From: a virus
Strand: one strand, 5' to 3'
Length of the DNA: 64,000 nucleotides
Virus record (IMG/VR): IMGVR_UViG_3300003177_000005
Span: 1 to 64,000 of that record
Below the pieces are notes generated by a model. It was not told the origin of the DNA, searched no databases, and was given only the letters and a program-made list of their open reading frames with translations. Position 1 is the first letter of the stretch; the number at the start of each line of letters is the position of its first letter. Position numbers and translations under genes: made by a program. Below are positions 52,573 through 61,493 of this stretch, in pieces.

Positions 52573-53208
52573 ATGGCTAAAGTTACATATGATAACATCC
52601 CAGGGTTAACACTAGAGTGCGATGTTTTTCTTGGTAATGGAGCAGATGATAAAAGACCGTTAGAAGAAAGAGTTAAGGTAAAAGGTCGTTTAGGTTGGAC
52701 ATTTAGAAATGGTAGACCAAGAATTAATGTTTTCTGGGATAAAGTTAATAAAGATATTGATAAAGAGGTAAATTTCATAATTGCCCCATTTAATCCTGTA
52801 CCGTGTATGCAGTTTTTAGAAAACGTTATACATTATTATACTATTAGTTTAAAGAATAAAAACTTTAACAAAGCAGTTAATGTTATACACAAAAATGTTC
52901 ATGATGGTAAAGAGTTTAAACAAGCTGAAACTAAATTTAAATATGAATACCGTAATGGTGTTTATTATCCAACATTAGTTATAAAATGTTTAAGACATGG
53001 TCATACAGCTATAGCTGATTTATCAGTTGATAAAAATTGGTATACATATGGGAAAAGTATGTTTAGTCAAACAGAACAAAATACTTATGATGCTATAGGG
53101 TATCTATATCTGTCTAAGAAAGTTTTAAGCAATATAATTAGTGGTAAAACTAATCTTAACAAAGTTGAACAAGAAACAACAACAGATAAATTATTAAAGG
53201 AGATATAA
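52573..53208 (+). CDS. Unknown protein at head of nucleotide operon
   Basis: The 211-residue basic protein starts behind AAAAGGAG. The N-terminal half is beta-rich (KGRLGWTFRNGRPRINVFWD), and the end (NKVEQETTTDKLLKEI) is a charged tail. It could be a single-strand DNA-binding-like or virion protein, but no diagnostic motif was found. It ends directly at the thymidylate kinase start. The upstream region 52500-52560 contains TATCCACTTATTATTCAA, a possible diverged promoter. Confidence 0.6.
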   Translation: MAKVTYDNIPGLTLECDVFLGNGADDKRPLEERVKVKGRLGWTFRNGRPRINVFWDKVNKDIDKEVNFIIAPFNPVPCMQFLENVIHYYTISLKNKNFNKAVNVIHKNVHDGKEFKQAETKFKYEYRNGVYYPTLVIKCLRHGHTAIADLSVDKNWYTYGKSMFSQTEQNTYDAIGYLYLSKKVLSNIISGKTNLNKVEQETTTDKLLKEI

Positions 53209-54150
53209 ATGGAAAAAGAAACAATTGGAGTAATGGATATAAAAAGTAGTATACCTTATTTAAAAAGGTTATTACACACAGAACCTTTTTATCCTGATAT
53301 GTGTCAATTACACTATGTATGTCGAAAAATATTAAACTTAGGAACTGATTATCAAGAAGAATGTTCTATTCAAGATATTTTATATTATTTAAAAGTCTTT
53401 TTCTATAAGATAGATGAAATAGAAATAGAAAATGGTATTAATAGTTTATTTAATGGTACAGTTGCTATTTTAAATACAATGAAAAATATTCGTAAGAATT
53501 TTAATACTACAGACTACGAAAGACTGATACATTTTGAACTTGATGCTGTTTATAGAGTACTCTATTATTTAAATCAAGAACTAGAACGTTTAAAACCATT
53601 TAGACCTGGTAAAAAATATTATGTTTTAGAGGGGGTAGATGGTAGTGGTAAGAGTACTGTAATAAAAAAGCTTAAAATTAAATTAGAGGATATTGAAAAT
53701 GTTTTCTTTATGGACGAGCCAACACTTTTAGCTTTTAGTATTAAAGATTTAACCGTTTTCCCACAATTGAGAGAATTATGGTTCCTTTTAAATAAAGAAT
53801 ATCTAAAAGATAAAATAATTATATCGGGTCGATCTTATATTTCTGGTATGGTGTATAATAATTTGTTAGTAAGAAAAATAAAAATAGATAAAGTTTATTG
53901 TTTATTACCAGAACTAAAACTAAATAAAGAGTTACTCGAAACTCGCGGCCATCTAGATGAATTAGATAAAAAATATCTAGAAAGACAAGCTGATTTTAAT
54001 AATAAGTTTGTAGAAACAATATGCAATAATGAAAGTATTAAAAAATATAATATTTACTCGATGGCTGAAAAAGAAAACTTAACTGACTATCAAGAAGAGA
54101 TAATTAAAGATATAAGTAAAAAAGTTAAAAAACATAGCAAAGGAAAATAA
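53209..54150 (+). CDS. tmk: Thymidylate kinase-like protein with 130-residue N-terminal extension
   Basis: The 313-residue protein has P-loop LEGVDGSGKST at about residues 140-150, DEP near residue 172 and SGRSYIS near residue 205, the order of thymidylate kinases (dTMP to dTDP). Family members have about 210 residues; here the first 130 are an unrecognised helical domain. It is followed by ThyX with a stop/start overlap, so de novo dTMP synthesis and phosphorylation are coupled. SD is AAAGGAG. Confidence 0.82.
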   Translation: MEKETIGVMDIKSSIPYLKRLLHTEPFYPDMCQLHYVCRKILNLGTDYQEECSIQDILYYLKVFFYKIDEIEIENGINSLFNGTVAILNTMKNIRKNFNTTDYERLIHFELDAVYRVLYYLNQELERLKPFRPGKKYYVLEGVDGSGKSTVIKKLKIKLEDIENVFFMDEPTLLAFSIKDLTVFPQLRELWFLLNKEYLKDKIIISGRSYISGMVYNNLLVRKIKIDKVYCLLPELKLNKELLETRGHLDELDKKYLERQADFNNKFVETICNNESIKKYNIYSMAEKENLTDYQEEIIKDISKKVKKHSKGK

Positions 54151-54917
54151 TGAGTGGACTAGAAAGAAAAACAAGAGTTGATGATCAATTAGTTGTTGAA
54201 CATATAGATCAAGACTGGATTAAAGGTGATTTTAAAGATTTAAAAAAGTTTGTTGCTGATATTGCAACTCTATCTTATGGTAATGATGAAGCTAAAAATC
54301 CAGAAAGACTTTTTGATAGGTTAAGAGAACTTAAACACGAAAGTATTTTAGAGTTTGTTAACTTATACCCATTCTTACCAGAAAAGAAATGTAATTATGC
54401 TGGAAGTAAAAGAATCAATGCTTCATTAAGACATTTGAGCGATGAAAGCTTTCAATCACATTGGGATTTAGAAACTAGTTATATTGGTAAAGAGGCTTTA
54501 TATAATACATATATGAAAAATGTTTTTACTTTTAAGATAACTGCACCTATATTTGTTATAAGACAATTTGTCAGACATCGTATCTTATCATTCTTAGAAT
54601 TAAGTAGAAGATATGTTGGTAATAATAAAGTACCATTTAAGTTCTATATACCTAACAATGTTAATACGGTATCACAAATAATAATGAAAGAAAGTAATGA
54701 AGAAAGTGTAAGACACTATGAACAATTACTATCAGAGGGTGTACATACTCAATTAGCTCGTTCTGTTCTAGGGACTAATCTTATGACTACTATTTACGTA
54801 CAAGGTACAAAAGAAGAGTGGCAATCATTCTTAAATCTTAGAACTAAAAAATCAGCTCAAGATGAAATAAGATATGTTGCAGAGATGATAGATGAAGTTG
54901 TTAATAAGAAACAATAA
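54150..54917 (+). CDS. thyX: Flavin-dependent thymidylate synthase ThyX
   Basis: The 255-residue protein carries the ThyX signature RHRxxSxxxxSxRY as RHRILSFLELSRRY near residues 144-157, and a later QLARSVLGTNLMTT block with residues that bind dUMP. ThyX makes dTMP from dUMP with FAD and methylenetetrahydrofolate. Length fits the family. It overlaps tmk and the macro-domain gene by single bases, so the three are translated together. Confidence 0.92.
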   Translation: MSGLERKTRVDDQLVVEHIDQDWIKGDFKDLKKFVADIATLSYGNDEAKNPERLFDRLRELKHESILEFVNLYPFLPEKKCNYAGSKRINASLRHLSDESFQSHWDLETSYIGKEALYNTYMKNVFTFKITAPIFVIRQFVRHRILSFLELSRRYVGNNKVPFKFYIPNNVNTVSQIIMKESNEESVRHYEQLLSEGVHTQLARSVLGTNLMTTIYVQGTKEEWQSFLNLRTKKSAQDEIRYVAEMIDEVVNKKQ

Positions 54918-55351
54918 TGAAGATTGTCATTAAGAAAGATGAAAATATTCTAAGAGCACCATCAGGTTTCGTAGTAATTCCTGTTAATGGTGTTGGTGTT
55001 ATGGGTAAAGGTCTAGCCTTACAATTTAAACAAAAGTTTCCTATTGGTTATAACTATTATAGAGATGTTTGTAATAGTGGGGAATTTGATGGTAAGTACA
55101 TTGATGGTTGGGAAGAGTTCATATTTTTTAAAACAAAAGAACATTGGAGAGACCCTTCCATTATGGAAGATATAATAAAGGGTCTTTATGAACTTAAAGA
55201 GGTTTTAATAGAAGACTTCCTTATGGACGATATTAATATACCAAAGATAGGTTGTGGTTTAGGTGGTCTTGATTGGGTTTTAGTAAAGAATGCTATAATC
55301 CAAATATTAGGAACAGTGGAAAATGAAAAAACACTTTACATTTACGAATAA
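54917..55351 (+). CDS. Macro-domain protein (ADP-ribose-1''-phosphatase-like)
   Basis: The 144-residue protein reads GFVVIPVNGVGVMGKGLALQ near residues 17-36 (ADP-ribose-binding loop 1), then FFKTKEHWRDPS near residue 72, and PKIGCGLGGLDW near residue 109, the typical blocks of the Poa1p/ALC1-type macro domain. Such proteins bind ADP-ribose or remove it from substrates. In a phage it may process ADP-ribose from NAD turnover or reverse host ADP-ribosylation-based defence; both are inferences. Confidence 0.85.
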   Translation: MKIVIKKDENILRAPSGFVVIPVNGVGVMGKGLALQFKQKFPIGYNYYRDVCNSGEFDGKYIDGWEEFIFFKTKEHWRDPSIMEDIIKGLYELKEVLIEDFLMDDINIPKIGCGLGGLDWVLVKNAIIQILGTVENEKTLYIYE

Positions 55352-55360
55352 AGGTGCAAT

Positions 55361-55777
55361 ATGAGAGGAATTATAGTTGCATTAGCAATTAAGTTAATGG
55401 AAAATAAAGAATTACTTGGTTTAGCTGAACCAATGAAAAAAGGTGGTGTTGTTACTATAGACCCTGATAAAAAATATGAAGACTTCTATTTTGCTACTAG
55501 TTGTCTTTATAAAAATCTTAGAGATCGACCAGCTATAGATGATGTCCTAAAAACTTTTTTTAAGAAACATAAGATTGATAAGGAATTAGTTTTCTGTTTG
55601 ATTAATCATCATATTGAAAAAACTAATATCGATTGTAATTTATTAAAAGTTGAAAAAGATAATATTTGGAGAGATAGTGAGTATGTTTATAAATTACTAG
55701 AAGGGTTATATAATGGTAGTATTAATAAACCTAATAGTTATTTAAAACGCAATGGAGTTAAACGATGGTACAAATAA
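55361..55777 (+). CDS. Unknown protein in nucleotide operon
   Basis: The 138-residue protein has a short hydrophobic N-terminal helix (GIIVALAIKLM) and a basic C-terminus, without a recognisable motif. It lies 9 nt after the macro-domain gene. Function unknown. Confidence 0.6.
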   Translation: MRGIIVALAIKLMENKELLGLAEPMKKGGVVTIDPDKKYEDFYFATSCLYKNLRDRPAIDDVLKTFFKKHKIDKELVFCLINHHIEKTNIDCNLLKVEKDNIWRDSEYVYKLLEGLYNGSINKPNSYLKRNGVKRWYK

Positions 55778-55790
55778 GAAAGGTAATGAA

Positions 55791-56129
55791 ATGAGAAATA
55801 AAATTTTTAAACCTAGCTTGTAAAATAGCAAGAATAATTAGGTTAGAAATCAATCATTTATCTGATTCTGAACAAACTTGTTATATGGTATCCACAGGTT
55901 ATAATTGCGAAGATAAAAAAGGGGATCGTCCCTGGTTCTTATTTATTATAGATATAAAAAAAAAGATGGGAAACATTTTCTATTTAATTTAGAAAATGTT
56001 TCCTTACATAGAACAGTAAACCTAGAAGATAATTTATGTATTGTTGGTAATTACATGTATCAGTATAAAATTGATACTAATAAGATTCCTGGTTTTGATA
56101 AAAAAAAACTCTTAACACATACTACATAA
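55791..56129 (+). pseudogene. Small gene broken by two frame changes
   Basis: From ATG 55791 the frame reads MRNKIF and then stops. Past the T5 run at 55804-55808 the +1 frame reads LNLACKIARIIRLEINHLSD... to DIKKK. Past the A9 run at 55956-55964 the original frame resumes as DGKHFLFNLENVSLHRTV... to a stop at 56129. A continuous product would have about 112 residues. SD-like AAAGGTAATG precedes the ATG. Decay, base-calling error or slippage are all possible. Confidence 0.55.
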
Positions 56130-56245
56130 AAGTAGTATCTAGTAATAAAAATCGTAAATAATTTATTAAAATATTTTTTATTTGGTTATGATATCACTAT
56201 AGGTACTCTTAGGAGTTAAAAAATTAATATTATAAAGGAGTTAAT

Positions 56246-56548
56246 ATGGTATTAAAAATTGTAGAAGTAAAAACAAAATTAATGTTCGTTAAGGAGTTTA
56301 ATGTTTTTATAGATGATAATAAAATAGCTAATGTTCGTTGGAGAACAAAAGCTAAATTATCATCTATGTTGGCAAGCTTTAGATATGCTGGGGACATTAA
56401 CTTCAAAAATGCTAGACCAACAAATAAAGAAGAGGTGGTTGGCATAATTAAAAAATATGTTTTAGAAACATATGTTAATTTAAAGACAACTAGTAATAAA
56501 GGTTACAAGATAACATCAACTGATGTTAATCTTTTACCTGAAGATTAA
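56246..56548 (+). CDS. Unknown small basic protein
   Basis: The 100-residue basic protein starts behind AAAGGAG. Its end (SNKGYKITSTDVNLLPED) is polar. A half-conserved early leader lies upstream (56186-56206, TTATGATATCACTATAGG). The coding sequence contains a perfect 8-bp hairpin ATATGTTT-TAG-AAACATAT near 56456. Function unknown. Confidence 0.65.
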   Translation: MVLKIVEVKTKLMFVKEFNVFIDDNKIANVRWRTKAKLSSMLASFRYAGDINFKNARPTNKEEVVGIIKKYVLETYVNLKTTSNKGYKITSTDVNLLPED

Positions 56549-56557
56549 TTTCTTCAG
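56538..56557 (+). terminator. Terminator after the 56246 gene
   Basis: CTGAAGA and TCTTCAG form a 7-bp stem, followed by CCTTTTTTTCTTTTC. Confidence 0.7.
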
Positions 56558-56606
56558 ACCTTTTTTTCTTTTCCCCAGTAACACTTTTTTAAATTCATTA
56601 CTTTTT

Positions 56607-56643
56607 TATACAGATATAATTAAAATAGTGATGATGTCACTAA
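56607..56643 (+). promoter_or_regulatory. Early promoter-like block with 5' hairpin (copy 6)
   Basis: TATACAGATATAATTAAAA, then TAGTGA-TGATG-TCACTA (perfect 6-bp, 5-nt loop). Confidence 0.7.
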
Positions 56644-56670
56644 TTTAGTTTTATACAAATAAGTAATGTT

Positions 56671-56722
56671 ATATTATACTAGGATAACAACTAGAGGTTA
56701 TCTCCATAAAGTAGTATAATAT
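56671..56722 (+). ncRNA. Large leader hairpin
   Basis: ATATTATACTA (56671-56681) pairs perfectly with TAGTATAATAT (56712-56722). Inside, GATAAC pairs with GTTATC around an 8-nt loop. It lies between the early promoter and the HU-like gene. The 41 nt to the start codon are open and hold the SD. Confidence 0.65.
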
Positions 56723-56763
56723 CAAGGCATGAAATGTTTGTATTAAAACACCAAGGAGTTAAA

Positions 56764-57474
56764 ATGACAACAATTAAAAATAAGAATATGGAACTAACAC
56801 ACGATGCTAATAAGGGTATCTTAACAATTAATGATACTTTTCATACCGTTAAATCTAAAGATGAGATTAAGATACTAACAGTATTATTATCAGATAATCC
56901 AATAACAAGAAGTAAAGTAAAAGTTGGAGTAGACAAGAAAATATTTAGAGTTAGTTTTTTTAAATTAAAGATGAGTTTAACAATGAATATCTTTCTAGTT
57001 TTGAAAGAGTTAGACTTACTTAAACTTGAAAATAAATCACCAACATCTTTCATCTTAAATGTTGGGGATAAAAAATTTAATATGGTTTATGAGGATAACC
57101 TATTTAAATTAAAAAGTCATCATAGACATAAAAAAACTTTAAATACTGTTAAATTTAAAGAGATTAAAACAGATCGTGTTAAACTACCAGATATAATTGG
57201 GAGTATTCAAATTAATGGTTATGAACTTAAAAATGAAGAAATAGCTAAAATCCAAATTTACTTAGTAAATGAGATAAAAAAAGCTATTGTAGAACAAGGT
57301 AGTTTTAGTATTTCGGGATTTGGTTCATTTACTTATAAACAAGCATATGTTAAAAAGAATCAATATATGCCAGAGACAGGTTGCAAAAACGACATATTAA
57401 TTAAAGCTAATGTTCGATTTAAAGCAAGTAAAGCATTAAGAGATAAATTATTAGAAAAGACTGAAGGGGAATAG
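56764..57474 (+). CDS. Protein with C-terminal HU/IHF-like DNA-binding domain
   Basis: The protein has about 236 residues from MTTIKNKNMELT. ATG 56764 has AAGGAG; the 56734 start is poorer. The last 75 residues (IQIYLVNEIKKAIVEQGSFS, then ISGFGSFTYKQAY and PETGC, then VRFKASKALRDKLL) match the HU/IHF core: helix, GFGSF turn, arm, and final FKxSxxLrdkL. The N-terminal 150 residues are unrecognised. It probably binds and bends phage or host DNA early in infection. Confidence 0.75.
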   Translation: MTTIKNKNMELTHDANKGILTINDTFHTVKSKDEIKILTVLLSDNPITRSKVKVGVDKKIFRVSFFKLKMSLTMNIFLVLKELDLLKLENKSPTSFILNVGDKKFNMVYEDNLFKLKSHHRHKKTLNTVKFKEIKTDRVKLPDIIGSIQINGYELKNEEIAKIQIYLVNEIKKAIVEQGSFSISGFGSFTYKQAYVKKNQYMPETGCKNDILIKANVRFKASKALRDKLLEKTEGE

Positions 57475-57906
57475 ATGTTAACAAAATTATATAATGAATT
57501 AAAGATAATCATCAAGAATTATGATGATTACTATTCAAAAGATAAACAGTGTCTAAATTATCAAGATACTGTTGAATTAGATAAGTACCTTATAGCACTT
57601 GTTGGAAATGTCTTTATAATAAAGCATCGAAATCCAATAACTAATTCTGTAACTATGGATGTAGTTATTATTGATGAAATAAAGAAAGTAATCGATAATG
57701 AAGATACTTTTCAAAACTTTATTTTATCACTTGATGGTACACAAAAGGTAAACGAGTTTACCAATATTAAAGTTGAGGAAAATCAAGTAGGAGCTGATGT
57801 TGATGATATCTGTAAAGAAAAAAGATTTAAAAGATTAGTAAACACTATTTTAGATTTTATGTTAGGTATGGCAACAACTTACCTTATTTATCAAATGTTA
57901 TATTAA
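57475..57906 (+). CDS. Unknown protein with C-terminal membrane anchor
   Basis: The 143-residue protein starts right after the HU-like gene's stop. It is mostly soluble, acidic and helical, with one hydrophobic tail (NTILDFMLGMATTYLIYQML), so it is probably tail-anchored in the inner membrane. No motif recognised. Confidence 0.6.
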   Translation: MLTKLYNELKIIIKNYDDYYSKDKQCLNYQDTVELDKYLIALVGNVFIIKHRNPITNSVTMDVVIIDEIKKVIDNEDTFQNFILSLDGTQKVNEFTNIKVEENQVGADVDDICKEKRFKRLVNTILDFMLGMATTYLIYQMLY

Positions 57907-57918
57907 AAAAGGAAAAAG

Positions 57919-58206
57919 ATGAAGAAAATTATTGTGTTATTAGTGTTAATAAGTAGTATGGTATTAGGTAATGAGTTTAAAGTAACAAATGAGAATGGTC
58001 TAGTAATATACAATACTCGTTTTCAAAAAGTTATTGTTAATAAGGCAAATTTTAAAGAGTTCATAGCTCTTAAAAGATTTAGAGTTGCTTTATATAGAAT
58101 TGAAGGTGTCTATACTAAGTATAATTGGATTTTATTGGTTTTAGATAAAAATGGTAAATCAACTTATCAGACTCTAGTAAATGTTAAGGAGATTCCAAAT
58201 GAGTAG
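57919..58206 (+). CDS. Small exported protein
   Basis: The 95-residue protein has a clear signal peptide (MKKIIVLLVLISSMVLG-NEF), a mature part of about 75 residues that is basic and beta-rich, and no Cys. It is probably periplasmic. SD is AAAAAGG. It overlaps the following start at 58199. Confidence 0.65.
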   Translation: MKKIIVLLVLISSMVLGNEFKVTNENGLVIYNTRFQKVIVNKANFKEFIALKRFRVALYRIEGVYTKYNWILLVLDKNGKSTYQTLVNVKEIPNE

Positions 58207-58570
58207 TTTAGTAATGGTCTATCCAGATACAAAAGCAAAATTAAAAGAACAGTTTACTATATTTAAACGAAAAAAATTTGGGACCATTTATAATGGTAAC
58301 TTAACTGAAATTAAAAAAACCATAGAAGACACTAATATGGTAGCTATGGAAATAATTCCATTTGTTCAGGTATATGGTAGAGATACTACAACAAGCGAGA
58401 TAGTAGCTAATGATGATTTAGAAGAGTATTCTGCTAAAATCGCTAAACGATATCTTTGTGTAGAACCTTATAGAAGAAATACATATATATTACCTGGGCC
58501 TATTAGTGAAGTTGTAGTTGATGATTTAAATAAAGCTGTTTTAGATTTAATAAAAGAAGATTGGAGATAA
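58199..58570 (+). CDS. Unknown small protein
   Basis: A 123-residue protein from ATG 58199 (AAGGAG upstream). Mixed alpha/beta with a conserved-looking PGPISEVVVDDLNKAVLDLI end. No motif recognised. Confidence 0.6.
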   Translation: MSSLVMVYPDTKAKLKEQFTIFKRKKFGTIYNGNLTEIKKTIEDTNMVAMEIIPFVQVYGRDTTTSEIVANDDLEEYSAKIAKRYLCVEPYRRNTYILPGPISEVVVDDLNKAVLDLIKEDWR

Positions 58571-58574
58571 AAAA

Positions 58575-59717
58575 ATGAAAAAAAAAGAAAATACAGGTAA
58601 ATTTAATAATGATACAGTAGGTATCATTGATGATGGTTCATTAGTAACCTTTAAAGAGTATAAAGAGACAAAGTCTAATACATTTGCTGGTTTACCAAGT
58701 ATCACTATTGATTTAGAACATCGTAGTTATATCTTCTATCTTAAAGATGCTAACATTCATTGCTTTAACGATGATAAATACGAAGACCGATTAAATCAAT
58801 TATCTTTGTCACCAACATTCTTTTATACACTTAGAGCTAATCCTACAAAGAAGGATATAATTTATTTCGATGGTTTAGGGTTTAAAAATATTTTGTTAGA
58901 ACCAGTAGAAGAACCTATTATTAACAATCTAGACCTTGATGAAGTTTTAGAGGGTATCCTTCTTAGTGGGGATAAAATAAATGTTGACTTTATACTAGGA
59001 CTAAACCTGCATCTTACGGATAATCCGAATGAGAGAATAAAGTTTATAAATTTTAAAGTAAAACCAGGTTTCGAGGTTGAAGCTGAGATAGTTATAAAAG
59101 ATGTTTCTTATATGGAAAAAGGTACTTTAGTATATACTAAAGAACTTAGAATTACTTTTACTAGAGATAAATATGACAATATAAATACTTGTTTGGGTGA
59201 ACCCCTTAAAATGATGAAAAATGTTAATACTAATATGGACAATAGTATTGGGCGTCAAATTGGTAGTCAAAGTATAAATAGCAACACTCAGATTTTGGTT
59301 GACAGAGAAGAGGTTGCAACTCAAAACTCTAAAGAAGAAGTATCAGACCTAATTACAGATGAAAATATTACTGAAATTAAAGAAGATTTTAAAGAAAAAG
59401 ATGAAATGTATCTACCTAGTTCTGATGCTGTTCCCAAAGAAGAATTAAACCCTATACTTATACCAGATATACCAAAGGGAGAAGTTAAAATAAATAATGG
59501 TGGGTCTGACCCTTTATTAAGTCAAGAGTGGGGTAATGAAGGTGCAAGAGAACCGATAGTTGAACCTAATGAAATTAAGGATTTCGAACAAATGGATAAT
59601 GTAAACCCTAACACTATGAAAAAAAATATGATGACCTTTAAGGGTCTTGAAGAAAAAGATCTTATTAAAGAAGGTGGGAAAGAGATTTCTTACATAATTA
59701 AAAAGTTTTTAAAATGA
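58575..59717 (+). CDS. Unknown protein with beta N-terminus and disordered acidic C-terminus
   Basis: The 380-residue protein has about 210 residues of beta-rich sequence, followed by an Asn/Glu/Pro-rich low-complexity region (about residues 215-350) and a short helical end. The ATG is followed by A9 in frame (Lys-Lys-Lys). No motif recognised. The end overlaps ATG 59714 by ATGA, as if coupled to the next gene, but that frame stops after six codons. Confidence 0.6.
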   Translation: MKKKENTGKFNNDTVGIIDDGSLVTFKEYKETKSNTFAGLPSITIDLEHRSYIFYLKDANIHCFNDDKYEDRLNQLSLSPTFFYTLRANPTKKDIIYFDGLGFKNILLEPVEEPIINNLDLDEVLEGILLSGDKINVDFILGLNLHLTDNPNERIKFINFKVKPGFEVEAEIVIKDVSYMEKGTLVYTKELRITFTRDKYDNINTCLGEPLKMMKNVNTNMDNSIGRQIGSQSINSNTQILVDREEVATQNSKEEVSDLITDENITEIKEDFKEKDEMYLPSSDAVPKEELNPILIPDIPKGEVKINNGGSDPLLSQEWGNEGAREPIVEPNEIKDFEQMDNVNPNTMKKNMMTFKGLEEKDLIKEGGKEISYIIKKFLK

Positions 59718-59737
59718 AAAATAAAAAAGGATAACAG

Positions 59738-60468
59738 ATACTAGCACCAATAAAAAGAAAAGAATTCTTTAGAGGATTTCAAAAAACTATTGAGGATTTC
59801 TTTAAAGAGAATAATCTTCATTATATTCCTTTCGCACTAGATCGCGTTATTGGAAATGTATACATTAAGTATCTAACTAAAGAATTGGAGATATTTGTAA
59901 ATCTATCTGAAATGTTTAAAGATGGTAAGGTTAATATCAAAATAGGTCGGACTCGCATGCCAGTAGAAGATGCCACAAAATTAATCGAAAACCTAGAAGT
60001 GATTATTAAAGATTATGTCGCAGAGAACACTAAGGTTATTGATTTAGATAATTGTGACGTAAAAGAGTTCGTAACCAAAGAGACAGGTTATCAACTCATT
60101 GATGATACAATAGTGAATGAACAAAATCTCTTAACATTTATGAAAAATATTGATGGTAAGGAAAAGAGATTTACCTTGGATTTAACAGAAAAATTAAGCT
60201 AGAAGATAATACTCTACTTAAAGTTGTTCCTACTTATAGATACATAATAATGGGTAATAAAAAATATAATCAAAAAGCATTTGTTCCAATTAAGGGTAAG
60301 TGCAATTTTGATAAAAAGTTAGAAACAGAAGTGACTGTTTTAACTATTAAAAAAATTATAGAATTTTTCTTCAGCTCAATATTGGTTATTAGTATCATAA
60401 TAGCTATCAATGTTTTATTCTTTAAAGAAACTGATGAGGATGCTTATAAAAACAGAAGTAACTTTTAG
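59738..60468 (+). pseudogene. Unknown gene with missing canonical start and one internal frame break
   Basis: The frame reads LAPIKRKEFFRGFQKTIEDF... from 59741 with protein-like composition, but the only codon at start distance from AAAAAAGGA is ATA (59738). An in-frame TAA lies at 59732; the first canonical start is TTG 59885. The frame ends at 60202 after LTEKLS. In the -1 frame KLEDNTLLKVVPTYRYIIMG continues to 60468 and ends in one membrane segment (SSILVISIIIAINVLFF). One base missing in the A5 run near 60189-60193 would join them to about 243 residues. Confidence 0.55.
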
Positions 60469-60476
60469 ATGTATTA

Positions 60477-60505
60477 CTAGGTGTAGGTTTAAAACCTACA
60501 CCTAG
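60477..60505 (+). terminator. Perfect terminator
   Basis: CTAGGTGTAGGTTT pairs with AAACCTACACCTAG, followed by TTATTTTTTTT. Confidence 0.85.
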
Positions 60506-60533
60506 CTTATTTTTTTTTATTTCATTATGTTTT

Positions 60534-60572
60534 TATACAGATATAGTTTAAATAGTGATTAAGATCATTATA
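60534..60572 (+). promoter_or_regulatory. Early promoter-like block with 5' hairpin (copy 7)
   Basis: TATACAGATATAGTTTAAA, then TAGTGAT-TAAG-ATCATTA (7-bp with one G-U). The SD lies only 17 nt after it. Confidence 0.65.
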
Positions 60573-60592
60573 TTTTAATTAAGGAGAGAAAG

Positions 60593-61156
60593 TTGTTTAA
60601 ATTAAAGAAACTAACAACAGGGAAATTCATAGAGGTGCTAAACAATGCTGTTATAAACTATTGTCAAAGTACAATTGGTGACTTTAACGAAAGTCAATTG
60701 TTTTACGATAAGTTTAATAATAATGGCAAAAGTTTTATTCAGTGGGAATTTACTTCCCAACATATTCTAACATTAAATTTAACACTACTTTTACAAAATG
60801 GAGTAGTAAATTTGACAGAGAAAAGAGCAGACCAAACTATCCTACCTTTAGAACTAATTCTAAAGTTAGAAGATATAGTTTCTAAGCATTTAGAAAAGGT
60901 AGATTTTGATTTAAAAAAATTAGAAGACTACTTAAAAGAGGAAGGTTTTACAATTGGTCATATCAGTCTCTATGGGGATGTATTTAAACTCGCATTTACA
61001 AAATGGTTTGATATGGTACCAAGACATTATAGAATAAATATTACTAGACTTATAGTGGGTTTACCTGTATTATTAGAAAGTGAGGTAGAAAATACTGGTA
61101 GTAATGAAATTAAAAAAGTAATCAAAAAAATAAATCAAATGCGACAAGAGGACTAA
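60593..61156 (+). CDS. Unknown early protein, TTG start
   Basis: A 187-residue protein starts at TTG 60593 behind AAGGAGAG. Helical C-terminal half, slightly basic. No motif recognised. The stop overlaps ATG 61156 (TAATG). Confidence 0.6.
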   Translation: MFKLKKLTTGKFIEVLNNAVINYCQSTIGDFNESQLFYDKFNNNGKSFIQWEFTSQHILTLNLTLLLQNGVVNLTEKRADQTILPLELILKLEDIVSKHLEKVDFDLKKLEDYLKEEGFTIGHISLYGDVFKLAFTKWFDMVPRHYRINITRLIVGLPVLLESEVENTGSNEIKKVIKKINQMRQED

Positions 61157-61420
61157 TGTTATGAACAGTTTTATACAAAACTATTTACCAAGGATTTTGT
61201 CTTTGGTAATATTTTAAGTATTACTAAAAATAAGTCAAAACAAGAACAAGAGAGAATACATATTTTTATCGTTTCTCTAATTGCTAACTTTTTCTTTACA
61301 GCATTACTAAAAGATTATCTACCAGTTCCAGAAAATACAACCGAGTTTGTTTTATTGTCTGTTATGTGTATAATTGGTTTTGTTACTATTATGGTAACAT
61401 ATGAAAGTAAAATTAAATAA
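61156..61420 (+). pseudogene. Small membrane protein gene with frame break at codon 2
   Basis: ATG 61156 overlaps the preceding stop, but its frame ends after two codons. Dropping one T at 61159-61160 gives MYEQFYTKLFTKDFVFGNIL... to ESKIK at 61420, about 87 residues with two hydrophobic segments (IFIVSLIANFFFTALL and FVLLSVMCIIGFVTIMV). A real membrane protein is likely; how it is translated is unclear. Confidence 0.5.
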
Positions 61421-61468
61421 ATGGTTACGGAAGTAGGAGCATTTGAGAAGAAGATTGATTATGTATAA
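61421..61468 (+). CDS. Tiny frame (15 residues), doubtful
   Basis: ATG directly after the previous TAA opens MVTEVGAFEKKIDYV and stops. No independent support. It may be a coupled micropeptide or chance. Confidence 0.2.
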   Translation: MVTEVGAFEKKIDYV

Positions 61469-61493
61469 ATTAAAAGAAAATATTAATATTTGA

